A DNA stretch of 64,000 bases from Pannonibacter sp051860505. GTDB lineage: Bacteria > Pseudomonadota > Alphaproteobacteria > Rhizobiales > Stappiaceae. Shown here piece after piece: positions 47,401 to 56,551 of this stretch. Positions within the stretch are counted from its first letter, which is position 1, and every line of letters starts with the position of its first letter. The notes below the pieces were generated by a model. That model did not search any database, was not told where the DNA came from, and saw only the letters and a program-made list of their open reading frames with translations. The DNA is taken from positions 9,634 through 73,633 of the forward strand of contig NZ_JBHYDX010000027.1 in NCBI RefSeq assembly GCF_051860505.1, in the 5' to 3' direction. The position numbers and the translations under genes were made by a program.

Positions 47401-48078
47401 TCACTGCACCAGCGCCAGGTTGCGGCCACTGGCAATCTGGGTCAGTGCGGTCCGGTCCCTGAGGCTGATGTGATTTGCGCCTGCAAAATCGATGAGCCCC
47501 TCGCGCCGGAAACGGTTGAGGTAGCGGCTCACGGTTTCGAGGGTCAGACCGAGCCAGTCGGCAAGGTCTGTCCGCGTCAGATAAAGCTGAAACGCGTTGC
47601 CACCGTTTTCGGCGAACTGTCCGGCAAGATCGATCAGGGCTGAGGCAATGCGCTCGCCTGCTGTCTTGCGGCCAAGCAATGTCGCATGTGCCTGGGCCCG
47701 CCGAAGCATCTGCCTCACCGCCTGATTGATCTCGATCTCAAGCGATCGCCGCATCGCGGTGAGCAGTTCAACTTCCGTCTCGCACAGCGATTCTGCGCCG
47801 CATTGGTGCAGGTCTGAGATGCCGCGGCCGAACAGGCGCTCCGGGCCAAGAATATCAACAATCTGCCGCCGCCCGTCGGGAAGCAACTGAAACAAGGCAA
47901 TGCAACCCGACTTGATGCGGAAAGTTTCACTTCGGTCGATGCCCGGCAGGAACACACGGGTGCGCGCGGGAACAATGGCAATCCGCTTTTCGGAGCGATT
48001 GCCGGGACGGATCAAACCGTCAATGGGAACGACGGCCGTACCTGCAAGAGGCTTGGAAGTGGCAAGCATAGGGGACAT
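47401..48078 (-). CDS. Crp/Fnr family transcriptional regulator, FixK-like
   Basis: About 225 residues: a cyclic-nucleotide-binding-like beta barrel (FRIKSGCIALFQLLPDGRRQIVDILGP in two strands) and a C-terminal helix-turn-helix, LTRTDLADWLGLTLETVSRYLNRF. The recognition helix has the E-x-x-S-R pattern of FNR/FixK, predicting a TTGAT-N4-ATCAA site. The N-terminal Cys cluster that holds the Fe-S centre of FNR is absent, so it is FixK-like rather than an oxygen sensor. ATG 48078 (MSPMLATSK) is used; the frame extends to 48129. I found no matching box in adjacent promoters. Confidence 0.85.
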   Translation of the reverse strand: MSPMLATSKPLAGTAVVPIDGLIRPGNRSEKRIAIVPARTRVFLPGIDRSETFRIKSGCIALFQLLPDGRRQIVDILGPERLFGRGISDLHQCGAESLCETEVELLTAMRRSLEIEINQAVRQMLRRAQAHATLLGRKTAGERIASALIDLAGQFAENGGNAFQLYLTRTDLADWLGLTLETVSRYLNRFRREGLIDFAGANHISLRDRTALTQIASGRNLALVQ

Positions 48079-48149
48079 CCGGCAACGCCAGGCAGCGGCA
48101 AAACCCGCGCCGGCTCGCAAACACAACAACCGGCGGAGCCGGTCAGGGT

Positions 48150-48542
48150 TCAGGCTGGATGGGGTGCTGGTGGCGCCCGAGGCAACGCCATTGCCGCCAA
48201 AGGGCTGTCAGGCGTGCCGAGATCCCGCGGCGGCCATAGGGGCTTGAGCCGGACTGCAATGCGCTCGCCGTCCACATCGTGGCGCGAGGGAGGCACCAGC
48301 CCATTGCCGATGCGGCAGGCCACGCACTCGGATTTTTTCACCGTTGTGCCTGATCCGTCTTCCTGGATGCTCAGGCAGAAGTCGGGCAGCGTGCCGTCGG
48401 GCAGAACGTATTGCGCCAGTTCAGAGGCCGATAAACCACGCGCATCAAGGCTCGGGGCATGATGAGCGAAACCAAGGACAAGCATGGCCATGGCGCAAAC
48501 AAGGCGCAAGCAGGCAGCCATGGCCGTCAGCGGTCGTATCAT
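48150..48542 (-). CDS. small secreted protein with CxxC motif (DUF2946-like)
   Basis: A 130-residue protein. Residues 1-28 (AACLRLVCAMAMLVLGFAHHA) look like a signal peptide. The mature part has CLSIQEDG and SECVACRIG, giving three cysteines including a CxxC, followed by a Pro-rich tail. This resembles DUF2946-type periplasmic proteins, often linked to copper, but the match is loose. GAAGGGG before ATG 48542 supports the start. It lies just upstream of the Crp/Fnr gene on the same strand. Confidence 0.55.
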   Translation of the reverse strand: MIRPLTAMAACLRLVCAMAMLVLGFAHHAPSLDARGLSASELAQYVLPDGTLPDFCLSIQEDGSGTTVKKSECVACRIGNGLVPPSRHDVDGERIAVRLKPLWPPRDLGTPDSPLAAMALPRAPPAPHPA

Positions 48543-48625
48543 CCAGAAAGCCCCTTCCCGATGACATCTAGCAGACGCGAAGGTGGAACGGCCATGCGAC
48601 GCATTGCCCGCAGTCGCGAACAGTG

Positions 48626-49873
48626 TCAGCCGGCCAAGGCCGCCAGTCCGCTGGACATGCGCGACACGCCGGGGACAAGCGGGAACAGTGCCGCCTGCAC
48701 TGAGTGATAGATGTCCGGCTTGCCCTTGAACTGGGACATGGCGAGGCTGTTGTCGACCGCGAGCTCAGGGTACCAGCCGCCACGGGCACGGTCGATCAAA
48801 TGCCCGTCCGCAAACCGCCAGAGCCGTGCATACCAAGCATGATCAATCGGCTGAGGATCGAGCTTCAGCAACGTGGCCACGGCACCAATTGCTTCCGTCA
48901 CCGGCCACCAGTACCGGTTCGGATTGTCCACGCTGCCATCGAAGTTGACCGTATAGGCAAAGCCGCCACACTTCTCGTCCCAGGCGTCGATCAGCGCCCG
49001 GTCGATCAGCCGCCGTGCCGACTGCTGCATGTCGCAGTCCGGGCGTCCAGCGAGATCCCAATATTGCAGCAGCAAGCGGCCAAGCTCGAAGGAATGGCCG
49101 GGCGTCGTCCCGGCCGGGCGGAACATCGGATTGCCAGCATAATCCGGATCAACGGTCCAGTCCGCCGTGTAGTGTTCAGGCAACCGCCAGCCATGCGCCG
49201 GCGCCATCCTGCCGATGAAGAACGCCAGGATGCGACCTGCCCGCGTCAGGAACGGCTCGTTACCCGTGGCCTCATAAGCTGCGAGCAACGCCTCAACGCC
49301 ATGCATGTTGGCATTCATGCCGCGATAGGAGGAAAATGGCGTCCAGTCGCGATTGAATTCATCACACAGGAGGCCTGCGTCCTCTTCCCAGAAATGCCGG
49401 TCGAGGATCGCCCATACGTCGTCAATCAGCCGCTGCGCATCCGGATGTCCAGCTTCCAGAGCGCTGGCACCGGCGAGCAGCACGAAGACATGGCCGTAAG
49501 CAAGCTTTCGCGCATCAACGATATCATGCTTGCCATGCAGGGCCCAGACATAGCCACCATGGGCCGTGTCCCGGTGATGCGACCAAAGATAGGCCATGCC
49601 CTGGTCAATAATCGCATCGGAGGTTACCAACCCGGCCTGCTTGCCCAAGGCATAGGAATGGACGAGGCGTGTCGTGGTGTGCAGTTCCTGCGGCTCGTCG
49701 CGCAGCGGCTGGCCTGCATAATCGAGTGTCCAGAACCCGCCGGCCGGCCGGCAACTGGCCTCAAAGAAAGAAAACTGGCGGGCCGCGTCATGGCGCAGGT
49801 ACGCCCGGTGAACAGGGTCGCTCAGCCAGTCTGTCTCGCAGCCGGGACTGGCCAGAGCAAAGCGGTCTGTCAT
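48626..49873 (-). CDS. AGE family epimerase/isomerase
   Basis: About 415 residues of the N-acylglucosamine 2-epimerase (alpha/alpha-six barrel) family. Conserved blocks are LHTTTRLVHSYALGK, YGHVFVLLAGASAL, RGMNANMHGVEALLAAYEAT, PGHSFELGRLLL and the C-terminal GKPDIYHSVQAALFP. The His residues in NANMHG, PGHSFE and DIYHSVQ are the usual catalytic set. Members interconvert mannose/fructose, sulfoquinovose or GlcNAc/ManNAc; the substrate here is not determinable. AAGGAGATGAC before ATG 49873 fixes the start. Confidence 0.88.
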   Translation of the reverse strand: MTDRFALASPGCETDWLSDPVHRAYLRHDAARQFSFFEASCRPAGGFWTLDYAGQPLRDEPQELHTTTRLVHSYALGKQAGLVTSDAIIDQGMAYLWSHHRDTAHGGYVWALHGKHDIVDARKLAYGHVFVLLAGASALEAGHPDAQRLIDDVWAILDRHFWEEDAGLLCDEFNRDWTPFSSYRGMNANMHGVEALLAAYEATGNEPFLTRAGRILAFFIGRMAPAHGWRLPEHYTADWTVDPDYAGNPMFRPAGTTPGHSFELGRLLLQYWDLAGRPDCDMQQSARRLIDRALIDAWDEKCGGFAYTVNFDGSVDNPNRYWWPVTEAIGAVATLLKLDPQPIDHAWYARLWRFADGHLIDRARGGWYPELAVDNSLAMSQFKGKPDIYHSVQAALFPLVPGVSRMSSGLAALAG

Positions 49874-49963
49874 GTCATCTCCTTCGGACCACGTCGTCGG
49901 CCAAGACACCGCCAGGGGCAATCCAGCAGCAAGGGCTCCCGGTAAAAGGCCACCATCCAGGCC

Positions 49964-51595
49964 TCATTCGCTGACAGCGCCAACTTCCGCCGCTTCGAGG
50001 TTGAAGGCGGCCGCCATCAGCGCGCGCGTGTAGTCGGATTGTGGAGCGTCGAAGATATCCGTCGCCCGGCCCGATTCCACCACCTTGCCATGGCGCATGA
50101 CGATCACGTCATTGGCCAGCGCGCGCACCACCTTCAGGTCATGCGAGATGAAGAGATAGGCAAGGCCGCGCTTCTTCTGCAGCTCCCGCAGAAGCTCCAC
50201 CACCTGCGCCTGCACGCTCATGTCGAGCGCCGAGGTGGGCTCGTCCAGCATGACGAACTTCGGCTCGAGCACCAGCGCGCGGGCAATTGAGATGCGCTGG
50301 CGCTGGCCGCCGGAGAACTCATGCGGATAGCGGAAGCGGGTTGAGGGATCGAGACCGACCTCGACCAGCGCCGCCGCCACCCGCGCGTCCCGCTCGTCCG
50401 CCGACAGCCGCGGGTGATGCACGGCAAGCCCTTCGCCGACAATGTCCGAGACGGACATACGCGGGCTGAGCGCGCCGAAGGGATCCTGAAACACGATCTG
50501 CATGTCCCGCCGGAGCGGGCGCATGTCCTTCCACGAGAACTTCGAGATCTCGTTGCCGTTGAAGGCAATCTGGCCGGTGGACGAAATCATCCGCAGGATG
50601 GCGAGGCCCAGCGTCGTCTTGCCCGAGCCGCTTTCGCCGACGATGCCCAGCGTCTGTCCTTCGCGCAAGGTGAGGTCGATGCCGTCAACCGCCTTGATGT
50701 GGCTGACCGTGCGCCGCATCAGCCCGCGTTTGACCGGGAACCAGACGCGCAGGTCCTTCGTCTCCACGACAATCGGGCGCGTCAGGTCTTCGGCGGGCGG
50801 CTGGCCCTTTGGCTCGGCCGCCAGCAGATGCTGCGTGTAGGCATGCTGCGGCCGGGTGAACACCTCTTCCACCGGGCCCGCCTCGACAACCCGGCCCTTG
50901 GTCATGACGCAGACCTTGTCGGCGATCTTGCGCACGATGCCGAGGTCATGGGTGATGAACAGCATCGCCATGCCGCGCGCCTGCTGCAGATCCTTCAGAA
51001 GCTTCAGGATCTGTGCCTGCACGGTCACGTCCAGCGCCGTCGTCGGCTCGTCGGCGATCAGCAGGTCAGGCTCGTTGGCCAGCGCCATGGCGATCATCAC
51101 GCGCTGGCGCTGACCGCCCGACAGCTGGTGCGGATAGGACCCGAGCCGGGTTTCCGGATCACGGATACCGACCTGGGTCAGCAGTTCGATGACCCGCGCA
51201 CGCGCGGCTGTCTCGCCCATGCCACGGTGCACGCGCAGGATCTCGGCAATCTGCTTTTCCACCGTGTGCAGCGGATTGAGCGAGGTCATCGGCTCCTGGA
51301 AGATCATGGAAATGTCGTTGCCGCGCAGCTTGCGCATCGCGTCCTCGTCCGCGCCGACCAATTCCCGGTCCTTGAAGTGGATCGTGCCGCCCGGATGGGA
51401 GGCAACCGGATAGGGCAGCAGCTTCAGGATCGACAGCGCCGTCACCGACTTGCCGGACCCGCTTTCCCCCACGACCGCCAGGGTCTCGCCGGGCCGGATG
51501 TCGAAGCTCACCCGGTCAACGGCCAGGCTGGTCTGCCCATTCTGGGTGAAGGCAACGCTGAGGTCCTTGACGGACAGAAGGGGCGTCTCGGTCAT
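49964..51595 (-). CDS. yejF: peptide ABC transporter, duplicated ATPase (YejF-like)
   Basis: About 543 residues with two fused ABC domains. Each has Walker A (GESGSGKSVTAL and GESGSGKTTLGL), a signature (LSGGQRQRV and FSGGQRQRI) and Walker B. It powers uptake of peptides across the inner membrane; YejABEF imports microcin C and related peptides in enterobacteria. ATG 51595 overlaps the vapC stop as ATGA, so in this genome it is translated from the tail of a toxin-antitoxin pair rather than directly behind yejE. It is the last gene of the operon. Confidence 0.92.
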   Translation of the reverse strand: MTETPLLSVKDLSVAFTQNGQTSLAVDRVSFDIRPGETLAVVGESGSGKSVTALSILKLLPYPVASHPGGTIHFKDRELVGADEDAMRKLRGNDISMIFQEPMTSLNPLHTVEKQIAEILRVHRGMGETAARARVIELLTQVGIRDPETRLGSYPHQLSGGQRQRVMIAMALANEPDLLIADEPTTALDVTVQAQILKLLKDLQQARGMAMLFITHDLGIVRKIADKVCVMTKGRVVEAGPVEEVFTRPQHAYTQHLLAAEPKGQPPAEDLTRPIVVETKDLRVWFPVKRGLMRRTVSHIKAVDGIDLTLREGQTLGIVGESGSGKTTLGLAILRMISSTGQIAFNGNEISKFSWKDMRPLRRDMQIVFQDPFGALSPRMSVSDIVGEGLAVHHPRLSADERDARVAAALVEVGLDPSTRFRYPHEFSGGQRQRISIARALVLEPKFVMLDEPTSALDMSVQAQVVELLRELQKKRGLAYLFISHDLKVVRALANDVIVMRHGKVVESGRATDIFDAPQSDYTRALMAAAFNLEAAEVGAVSE

Positions 51596-52059
51596 TGGCG
51601 TTGTCTCGCAATCATCTGCAACAGGTCTGAGGTCGGCACAAGTATCGTCACATCCCTGAACGAGGGGATACCGGCATCGAAAGATAGAAAATGGCTGCAT
51701 CCGGCATTCGCGGCGGTTGCCAGGTGAATGGCATCCGGGAGCTTCACAGTGCGCTGGTCACGCCTGATGACAGACGCCTGGATCAGGATCTCGCGCTGCA
51801 CCGGCAAAACCTCCATCCAGAGACAGTCCGGATGAACCCAGCTCGCATAAAGGTCCGACAGCAGTGTGTCATGACGGCGGAAGGGGTGCACAAGCAGTTC
51901 CGCAAGCGTTAGTTCGCTGGTGACAAGAAACGACCTGTCCCGCGCATCTGCCTGGTTCTTCACCAGATCAAGCAGGAGGTCGCGCCGTTCATCCTCCTCC
52001 CCTTCTCCAAGCAGAATGAAGATGTTCGTGTCCAGATACAGCCGTTGCACCCGGTCCAT
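51592..52059 (-). CDS. PIN-domain toxin (VapC-like)
   Basis: A 155-residue PIN nuclease. Acidic residues of the active site are visible: D10 in YLDTNIF, Glu in VTSELTLAELL, Asp in LPDAIHLATA and Asp in LSFDAGI. VapC toxins cleave tRNA or rRNA when released from their antitoxin. It begins at ATG 52059 in a TGATG overlap with the antitoxin gene and ends in an ATGA overlap with yejF. This coupling on both sides embeds the toxin in the importer operon. Confidence 0.85.
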   Translation of the reverse strand: MDRVQRLYLDTNIFILLGEGEEDERRDLLLDLVKNQADARDRSFLVTSELTLAELLVHPFRRHDTLLSDLYASWVHPDCLWMEVLPVQREILIQASVIRRDQRTVKLPDAIHLATAANAGCSHFLSFDAGIPSFRDVTILVPTSDLLQMIARQRQ

Positions 52060-52301
52060 CAGTCGTCCCACTCCGAACGCGAGCGACGCACCCGTTCGCT
52101 CGCCTCTTCGACTGTGACACGATCGGCCAGCAAGGCGCGGACCTGCTCCAGCTGCGTACGGAGGTCGGGGTCGATGGGCCGCGACCGGGGCTTCTCCTCA
52201 ACCTCGATCACGACACGCACGAAGGTTCCCGTCTGCATGTCTCCACGCAGGTCTTCCGGGAGTTGATCGACCGGGTAGTGAGCTCTAACGATCTTCTGCA
52301 T
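52059..52301 (-). CDS. putative antitoxin (VapB-like)
   Basis: An 80-residue protein immediately upstream of the PIN toxin, sharing one base with it (TGATG). The first half (GTFVRVVIEVEEK) may be a DNA-binding or beta segment, and the charged C-terminal half (DPDLRTQLEQVRALLADRV) is typical of a toxin-wrapping helix. I do not recognise a specific antitoxin family; the call depends on size and position. AAGGAG lies ten bases before ATG 52301. It starts 34 bp after the yejE stop. Confidence 0.7.
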   Translation of the reverse strand: MQKIVRAHYPVDQLPEDLRGDMQTGTFVRVVIEVEEKPRSRPIDPDLRTQLEQVRALLADRVTVEEASERVRRSRSEWDD

Positions 52302-52334
52302 GGCAAAGCGCTCCTTCCAGCCCGCCCCACCCTA

Positions 52335-53510
52335 TCACACAAAGCTCTTGCGCGGATCGAAGGCGTCGCGGACGGCTTCGCCGATGAAGATCAGGAGGCT
52401 CAGCATGGTCGAGACGACGATGAAGCCGGTGATTGCGATCCACGGCGCCTGGAGGTTGTTCTTGCCCTGGGCCAGCAGTTCACCCAGCGAGGCGGAGCCC
52501 GGCGGCAGGCCGAAACCGAGGAAATCCAGTGCGGTGAGCGTCGAGATCGAGCCGTTGAGGATGAAGGGCATGAAGGTCAGCGTCGCCACCATGGCGTTCG
52601 GCAGCAGGTGGCGCCACATGATGATGCCATTGGACACACCAAGCGCCCGCGCGGCGGCGATGTATTCGAAGTTCCGTCCACGCAGAAACTCCGCCCGCAC
52701 CACGCCGACCAAGGCCACCCAGGAGAAGGCCAGCAGGATCCAGAACAGGGTCCAGAACCCGGGCACCAGCACCGAGGAAATGATCAAGATGAGGTAGAGC
52801 GTGGGGATCGCCGACCAGATCTCGATGAAGCGCTGGAAGCCCAGATCAATCCAGCCGCCGTAGAACCCCTGCACCGCACCGGCCGCAATTCCGATGGCGG
52901 AGGAGGCAAGCGTCAGCGCCAGACCGAACAAAACCGAAATGCGGAAGCCGTAGACCAAGCGGGCGAGAATGTCGCGGCCCTGGTCGTCGGTGCCCAGCCA
53001 GTTCCAGTTGCCAATGGTGCAGTTGGGATCGGCCGCGCCGAGCGGATAGCGTGAACAGCGCTTCTCCTTGTCCATCATCCACGACGGAGGGGCGGGAGCC
53101 GGAACCGGGATATCCTTGTTGACACTGCGATAGGAATAGCGCACCGGCGGCCACAGCATCCAGCCGTTGGCGTTGATCTCGTCCTGGATATAAGGATCGC
53201 GGTAGTCCGTGACAGCCAGGAAGCCACCGAACCGTTCTTCCGGATAGTCTACGAACACCGGGGCAAGCATTTCGCCCTTGTAGGACACCAGGATCGGCCG
53301 GTCATTGGTGAAAAACTCTGCCCCCATCGCCAGGCCGAACAGCACAAGGAAGACCCACAGCGACCAGTAGCCGCGTCGGTTCGCCGTAAAATTGGCAATC
53401 CGACGCCGGTTGAGCGGCGACAGCCCACGACGACGGGGTGGCGGCACCACCTCGGCCGGCAGCGGATTGATTGTTTCGAAGCCTGCCTTGTCGAGATCCC
53501 CGGACGTCAT
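52335..53510 (-). CDS. yejE: peptide ABC transporter permease (YejE-like)
   Basis: About 391 residues. One N-terminal helix (SLWVFLVLFGLAMGAEF), then a large periplasmic segment (about 70-165), then five helices containing the EAA-type loop RALGVSNGIIMWRHLLPNA. HWLGTDDQGRD is replaced by NWLGTDDQGRDILARLVYG, the usual permease entry motif. The large periplasmic insertion near MLWPPVRYSY is characteristic of YejE. ATG 53510 has GGGAGG seven bases upstream and lies just inside the yejB stop, so translation is coupled. Confidence 0.93.
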   Translation of the reverse strand: MTSGDLDKAGFETINPLPAEVVPPPRRRGLSPLNRRRIANFTANRRGYWSLWVFLVLFGLAMGAEFFTNDRPILVSYKGEMLAPVFVDYPEERFGGFLAVTDYRDPYIQDEINANGWMLWPPVRYSYRSVNKDIPVPAPAPPSWMMDKEKRCSRYPLGAADPNCTIGNWNWLGTDDQGRDILARLVYGFRISVLFGLALTLASSAIGIAAGAVQGFYGGWIDLGFQRFIEIWSAIPTLYLILIISSVLVPGFWTLFWILLAFSWVALVGVVRAEFLRGRNFEYIAAARALGVSNGIIMWRHLLPNAMVATLTFMPFILNGSISTLTALDFLGFGLPPGSASLGELLAQGKNNLQAPWIAITGFIVVSTMLSLLIFIGEAVRDAFDPRKSFV

Positions 53511-53512
53511 CG

Positions 53513-54622
53513 TCAAACCTCCCGACTTTCAAAGTCGATGCGCGGATCAATCCACGTGTACATCAGATCTGAAAGTAGGTTCACCAGCAGCCCCATGAGC
53601 GAGAAGATGTAGAGCGTGGCAAACACCACGGCATAATCACGGTTGATCACGGACTCAAAGCCGAGCAGGCCGAGCCCATCCAGTGAGAAGATCGTCTCGA
53701 TCAGCAGCGCCCCGGCGAAGAACGCGGAGATAAAGGCGCCCGGGAAGCCCGCAACCACGATCAGCATGGCGTTGCGGAATACATGGCCATAGAGAACTTG
53801 CTTTTCGCTCAAGCCTTTGGCTCTCGCAGTCACAACATACTGCTTGCGAATTTCTTCCAGGAACGAATTCTTCGTCAGCAACGTCGTGGTGGCAAAGGCT
53901 GACAGCGCCATCGCCACCAGCGGCAGGGTCATGTGCCAGAAATAGTCGAGGATCTTTTCCGGCCAGGAGAGTTGCGCCCAGTTGTCGGAGGTGAGGCCGC
54001 GCAGCGGGAACCAGTCAAGGAACGATCCGCCCGCAAAGAACACGATCAGCATCACGGCAAAGAGAAAGCTCGGGATGGCATAGGCCACAATGATGATCCC
54101 TGAAGTCCACACGTCAAAAGGTGTCCCCTCCTTCACCGCCTTGCGGATACCGAGCGGGATCGAGATCGAGTAGGAAATCAGCGTCATCCAGAGCCCGAGC
54201 GAGATTGAGACCGGCATTTTTTCGAGGATCAGGTCGATGATGCGGATGTCGCGGAAGTAACTGTCACCGAAGTCGAAGCGGGCATAGTTCCAGAGCATCA
54301 CGAGAAACCGTTCGAGTGGCGGCTTGTCAAAGCCGAATTGCGCCTCCAGTTCCTTGATGAACTCCGGATCAAGCCCCTGTGCGCCACGATACTTGGTCGA
54401 GAGGCTGTCGCCCGCCGTCGGCTGGCTTTGGGTGCCGCCACCGAAATCATTGCCGCCGCCACTGATCCGCGACGTTGCGGAGACGTCATTGCCCTGCAAT
54501 TGCGCGATGACGCGCTCGACAGGGCCACCCGGCGCAAACTGGATGATGATGAAGTTGATGGCCATGATCCCGACCAGGGTCGGGATCATCAGCAGCAGGC
54601 GTCGGAGGATGTAAGCGCCCAT
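53513..54622 (-). CDS. yejB: peptide ABC transporter permease (YejB-like)
   Basis: 369 residues, about six membrane helices. The N-terminus AYILRRLLLMIPTLVGIMA and FIIIQFAPGGPVERV is the DppB/OppB-type signature. A long periplasmic loop (about 40-130) contains GLDPEFIKELEAQFGFDKP, and the EAA loop is in ARAKGLSEKQVLYGHVFRNA. It pairs with YejE to form the membrane channel. It follows the binding-protein genes after about 54 bp. Confidence 0.93.
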   Translation of the reverse strand: MGAYILRRLLLMIPTLVGIMAINFIIIQFAPGGPVERVIAQLQGNDVSATSRISGGGNDFGGGTQSQPTAGDSLSTKYRGAQGLDPEFIKELEAQFGFDKPPLERFLVMLWNYARFDFGDSYFRDIRIIDLILEKMPVSISLGLWMTLISYSISIPLGIRKAVKEGTPFDVWTSGIIIVAYAIPSFLFAVMLIVFFAGGSFLDWFPLRGLTSDNWAQLSWPEKILDYFWHMTLPLVAMALSAFATTTLLTKNSFLEEIRKQYVVTARAKGLSEKQVLYGHVFRNAMLIVVAGFPGAFISAFFAGALLIETIFSLDGLGLLGFESVINRDYAVVFATLYIFSLMGLLVNLLSDLMYTWIDPRIDFESREV

Positions 54623-54676
54623 CGTTTCGGTATTTTCCTTCTCGCGTGCGGCATCACCGGCTTCCGCTGGAAGCGA

Positions 54677-56551
54677 TCAGCCCGCGATGCCGATCTTCGC
54701 GGCCTTGTCCTTGTCGAACCACCAAGTGGTTTCAACCGGGAAATCATAGAATGGCGGTTCATCCGGATAACCGAAGACATCCCAGATGGCCACCGAATGA
54801 TAGGGCTTGTTCCACTGGGGAACCCAGTAATGGCCGGCCCGCAGCACCCGGTCGAGCGCCCGGGCCGCAATCACCATCTCCTTGCGCGTTCTGGCAGCGA
54901 GCGCTTTCTCGAGCAAGGCATCAACCACCGGGTCCTTGATCCCGGCAAGATTGTAGCTGCCGGGCGTTCCGGCAGCCTTGCTCCCCCACATGTCGCGGGT
55001 GCTGTTACTGAGGGTCGCCGAAAGGGAATAGCGCCGGCCAGTTACTTCGAAGTCGTAGTCATTCGTGCGCGCCTGGTATTGCGCCGGGTCGACAATGCGG
55101 GATGTTGCCGCAACTCCAAGCCGTTTCAAGTTTGCGATATAAGGCTGGACGACCCGGTCGAAGGCGGAGGAATCGTCGAGGAACTCAATGGTGAAGGGCT
55201 TTCCGTCCAGCCCCAGAAGAACCCCGTCCTTGCGCATCAGGCCGGCTTCTGTGAGCAGTTCGGAGGCCTCGCGCAGCAGCTTTCTGTCATTACCCGACCC
55301 GTCGGAGGCGGGTGCAAGGATTGGTTCGCCAAAGACCTCTCCTGGCAAGCGATCCCGATAGGGCTCCAGCAGGGCCAGTTCTGCAGCGTCGGGCAACCCC
55401 GTTGCCATCATGTCGGAGTTCTGGAAGAACGACTGGGTACGGCTGTACATGCCGTAGAACAGGTTCTGGTTCGACCATTCGAAGTCGAACGCCAACCCAA
55501 GCGCACGGCGCACGCGTGGATCGGCGAACTTCTGCAGGCGGGTGTTGAAGAACCAGCCCTGGGCACCACTCGGCCGGTTGTCAGGAAACTCCTTCTTCAA
55601 AACCTTGCCTTCGGTGACGGCAGGGAACGTGTACTCGGTACTCCAGGTCTTGGATGAGAACTCTTCCTGATAGGTCAGCAACCCCTTTTTGAAGGCTTCG
55701 AAGGTTACCTGCCGTTCCCGGAAAAACTCGATGCGGATGATATCGAAGTTGTTTTGACCGACGGCCACTGGCAGGTCCTTGGCCCACCAGTCGGCAACCC
55801 TGTGGAACTCGACAAACCGCCCCACCTCATGCGCTCCAACCTTGTACGGGCCGGAGGACAGCGGCGGCGTCAGCGTCGACTGGGTGAAGTCGTAGGCACT
55901 GTAGTAGCGTTTGGAAAAGATCGGCAGAGTGGCCACGATCAGCGGCAGCTGCCGGGTCTGCTTGCCCGAGAAAACAACCTCGACCCGCGCCTCATCCAGC
56001 GCCTTCGCCTCGGTAAACTCCTGGATCGCCTGGCTGATCTGAGGATGTCCGGATACCTTCAGAAGGTTGAAGGAAAACGCGACATCTTCCGCCGTCAGCT
56101 TCGAGCCATCATGGAACCTCGCTTCCGGGCGCAGATGGAAGATGTAGCTGTTGCCGTCGGCGGAGATCTCGACGCCGGAGGCGACCAGCCCGTAGATGGC
56201 ATCAGGCTCGTCCAGCGCCCGCACCATCAGCGCGTCGAAGCACTGTTCCATCCGCGGCGGGGCATCGCCCTTCAGTACAAAAGTATTGAAGGTGTTGAAG
56301 GTTTGAGGATTCTGATTGAACACCCAGCTTGGCGCCGAAAAGGCGAACTTTCCGCCCTTCGGTGCGTCTTTGCGCACATAGTCGAAGGCCTCGAAACCGG
56401 GGCCGTATTTCAGCTCGCCGAACACCGACAGGCCATGTTTCAACGAAGTCTGCGCCTCGGCAAGACTGCCGAGCGGCAGCGTCATGCTGGCCGCAGCAGC
56501 GGCCGAAAGTTTCAGGACGGTGCGGCGCGAAAGGCTCGTTGCATCGGTCAT
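54677..56551 (-). CDS. extracellular peptide-binding protein, YejA-like (second of two)
   Basis: About 624 residues of the SBP_bac_5 family. SLSRRTVLKLSAAAAAS is a Tat-type leader, so it may be exported folded. The mature protein has YGPGFEAFDYVRKDAPKGG, YIFHLRPEARFHDGSKLTAEDV and LSSGPYKVGAHEVG, the usual YejA blocks, and ends near ETTWWFDKDKAAKIG. ATG 56551 overlaps the stop of the upstream binding protein as ATGA. It is a diverged paralogue of that protein; two binding proteins per importer are common in rhizobia. Confidence 0.9.
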   Translation of the reverse strand: MTDATSLSRRTVLKLSAAAAASMTLPLGSLAEAQTSLKHGLSVFGELKYGPGFEAFDYVRKDAPKGGKFAFSAPSWVFNQNPQTFNTFNTFVLKGDAPPRMEQCFDALMVRALDEPDAIYGLVASGVEISADGNSYIFHLRPEARFHDGSKLTAEDVAFSFNLLKVSGHPQISQAIQEFTEAKALDEARVEVVFSGKQTRQLPLIVATLPIFSKRYYSAYDFTQSTLTPPLSSGPYKVGAHEVGRFVEFHRVADWWAKDLPVAVGQNNFDIIRIEFFRERQVTFEAFKKGLLTYQEEFSSKTWSTEYTFPAVTEGKVLKKEFPDNRPSGAQGWFFNTRLQKFADPRVRRALGLAFDFEWSNQNLFYGMYSRTQSFFQNSDMMATGLPDAAELALLEPYRDRLPGEVFGEPILAPASDGSGNDRKLLREASELLTEAGLMRKDGVLLGLDGKPFTIEFLDDSSAFDRVVQPYIANLKRLGVAATSRIVDPAQYQARTNDYDFEVTGRRYSLSATLSNSTRDMWGSKAAGTPGSYNLAGIKDPVVDALLEKALAARTRKEMVIAARALDRVLRAGHYWVPQWNKPYHSVAIWDVFGYPDEPPFYDFPVETTWWFDKDKAAKIGIAG

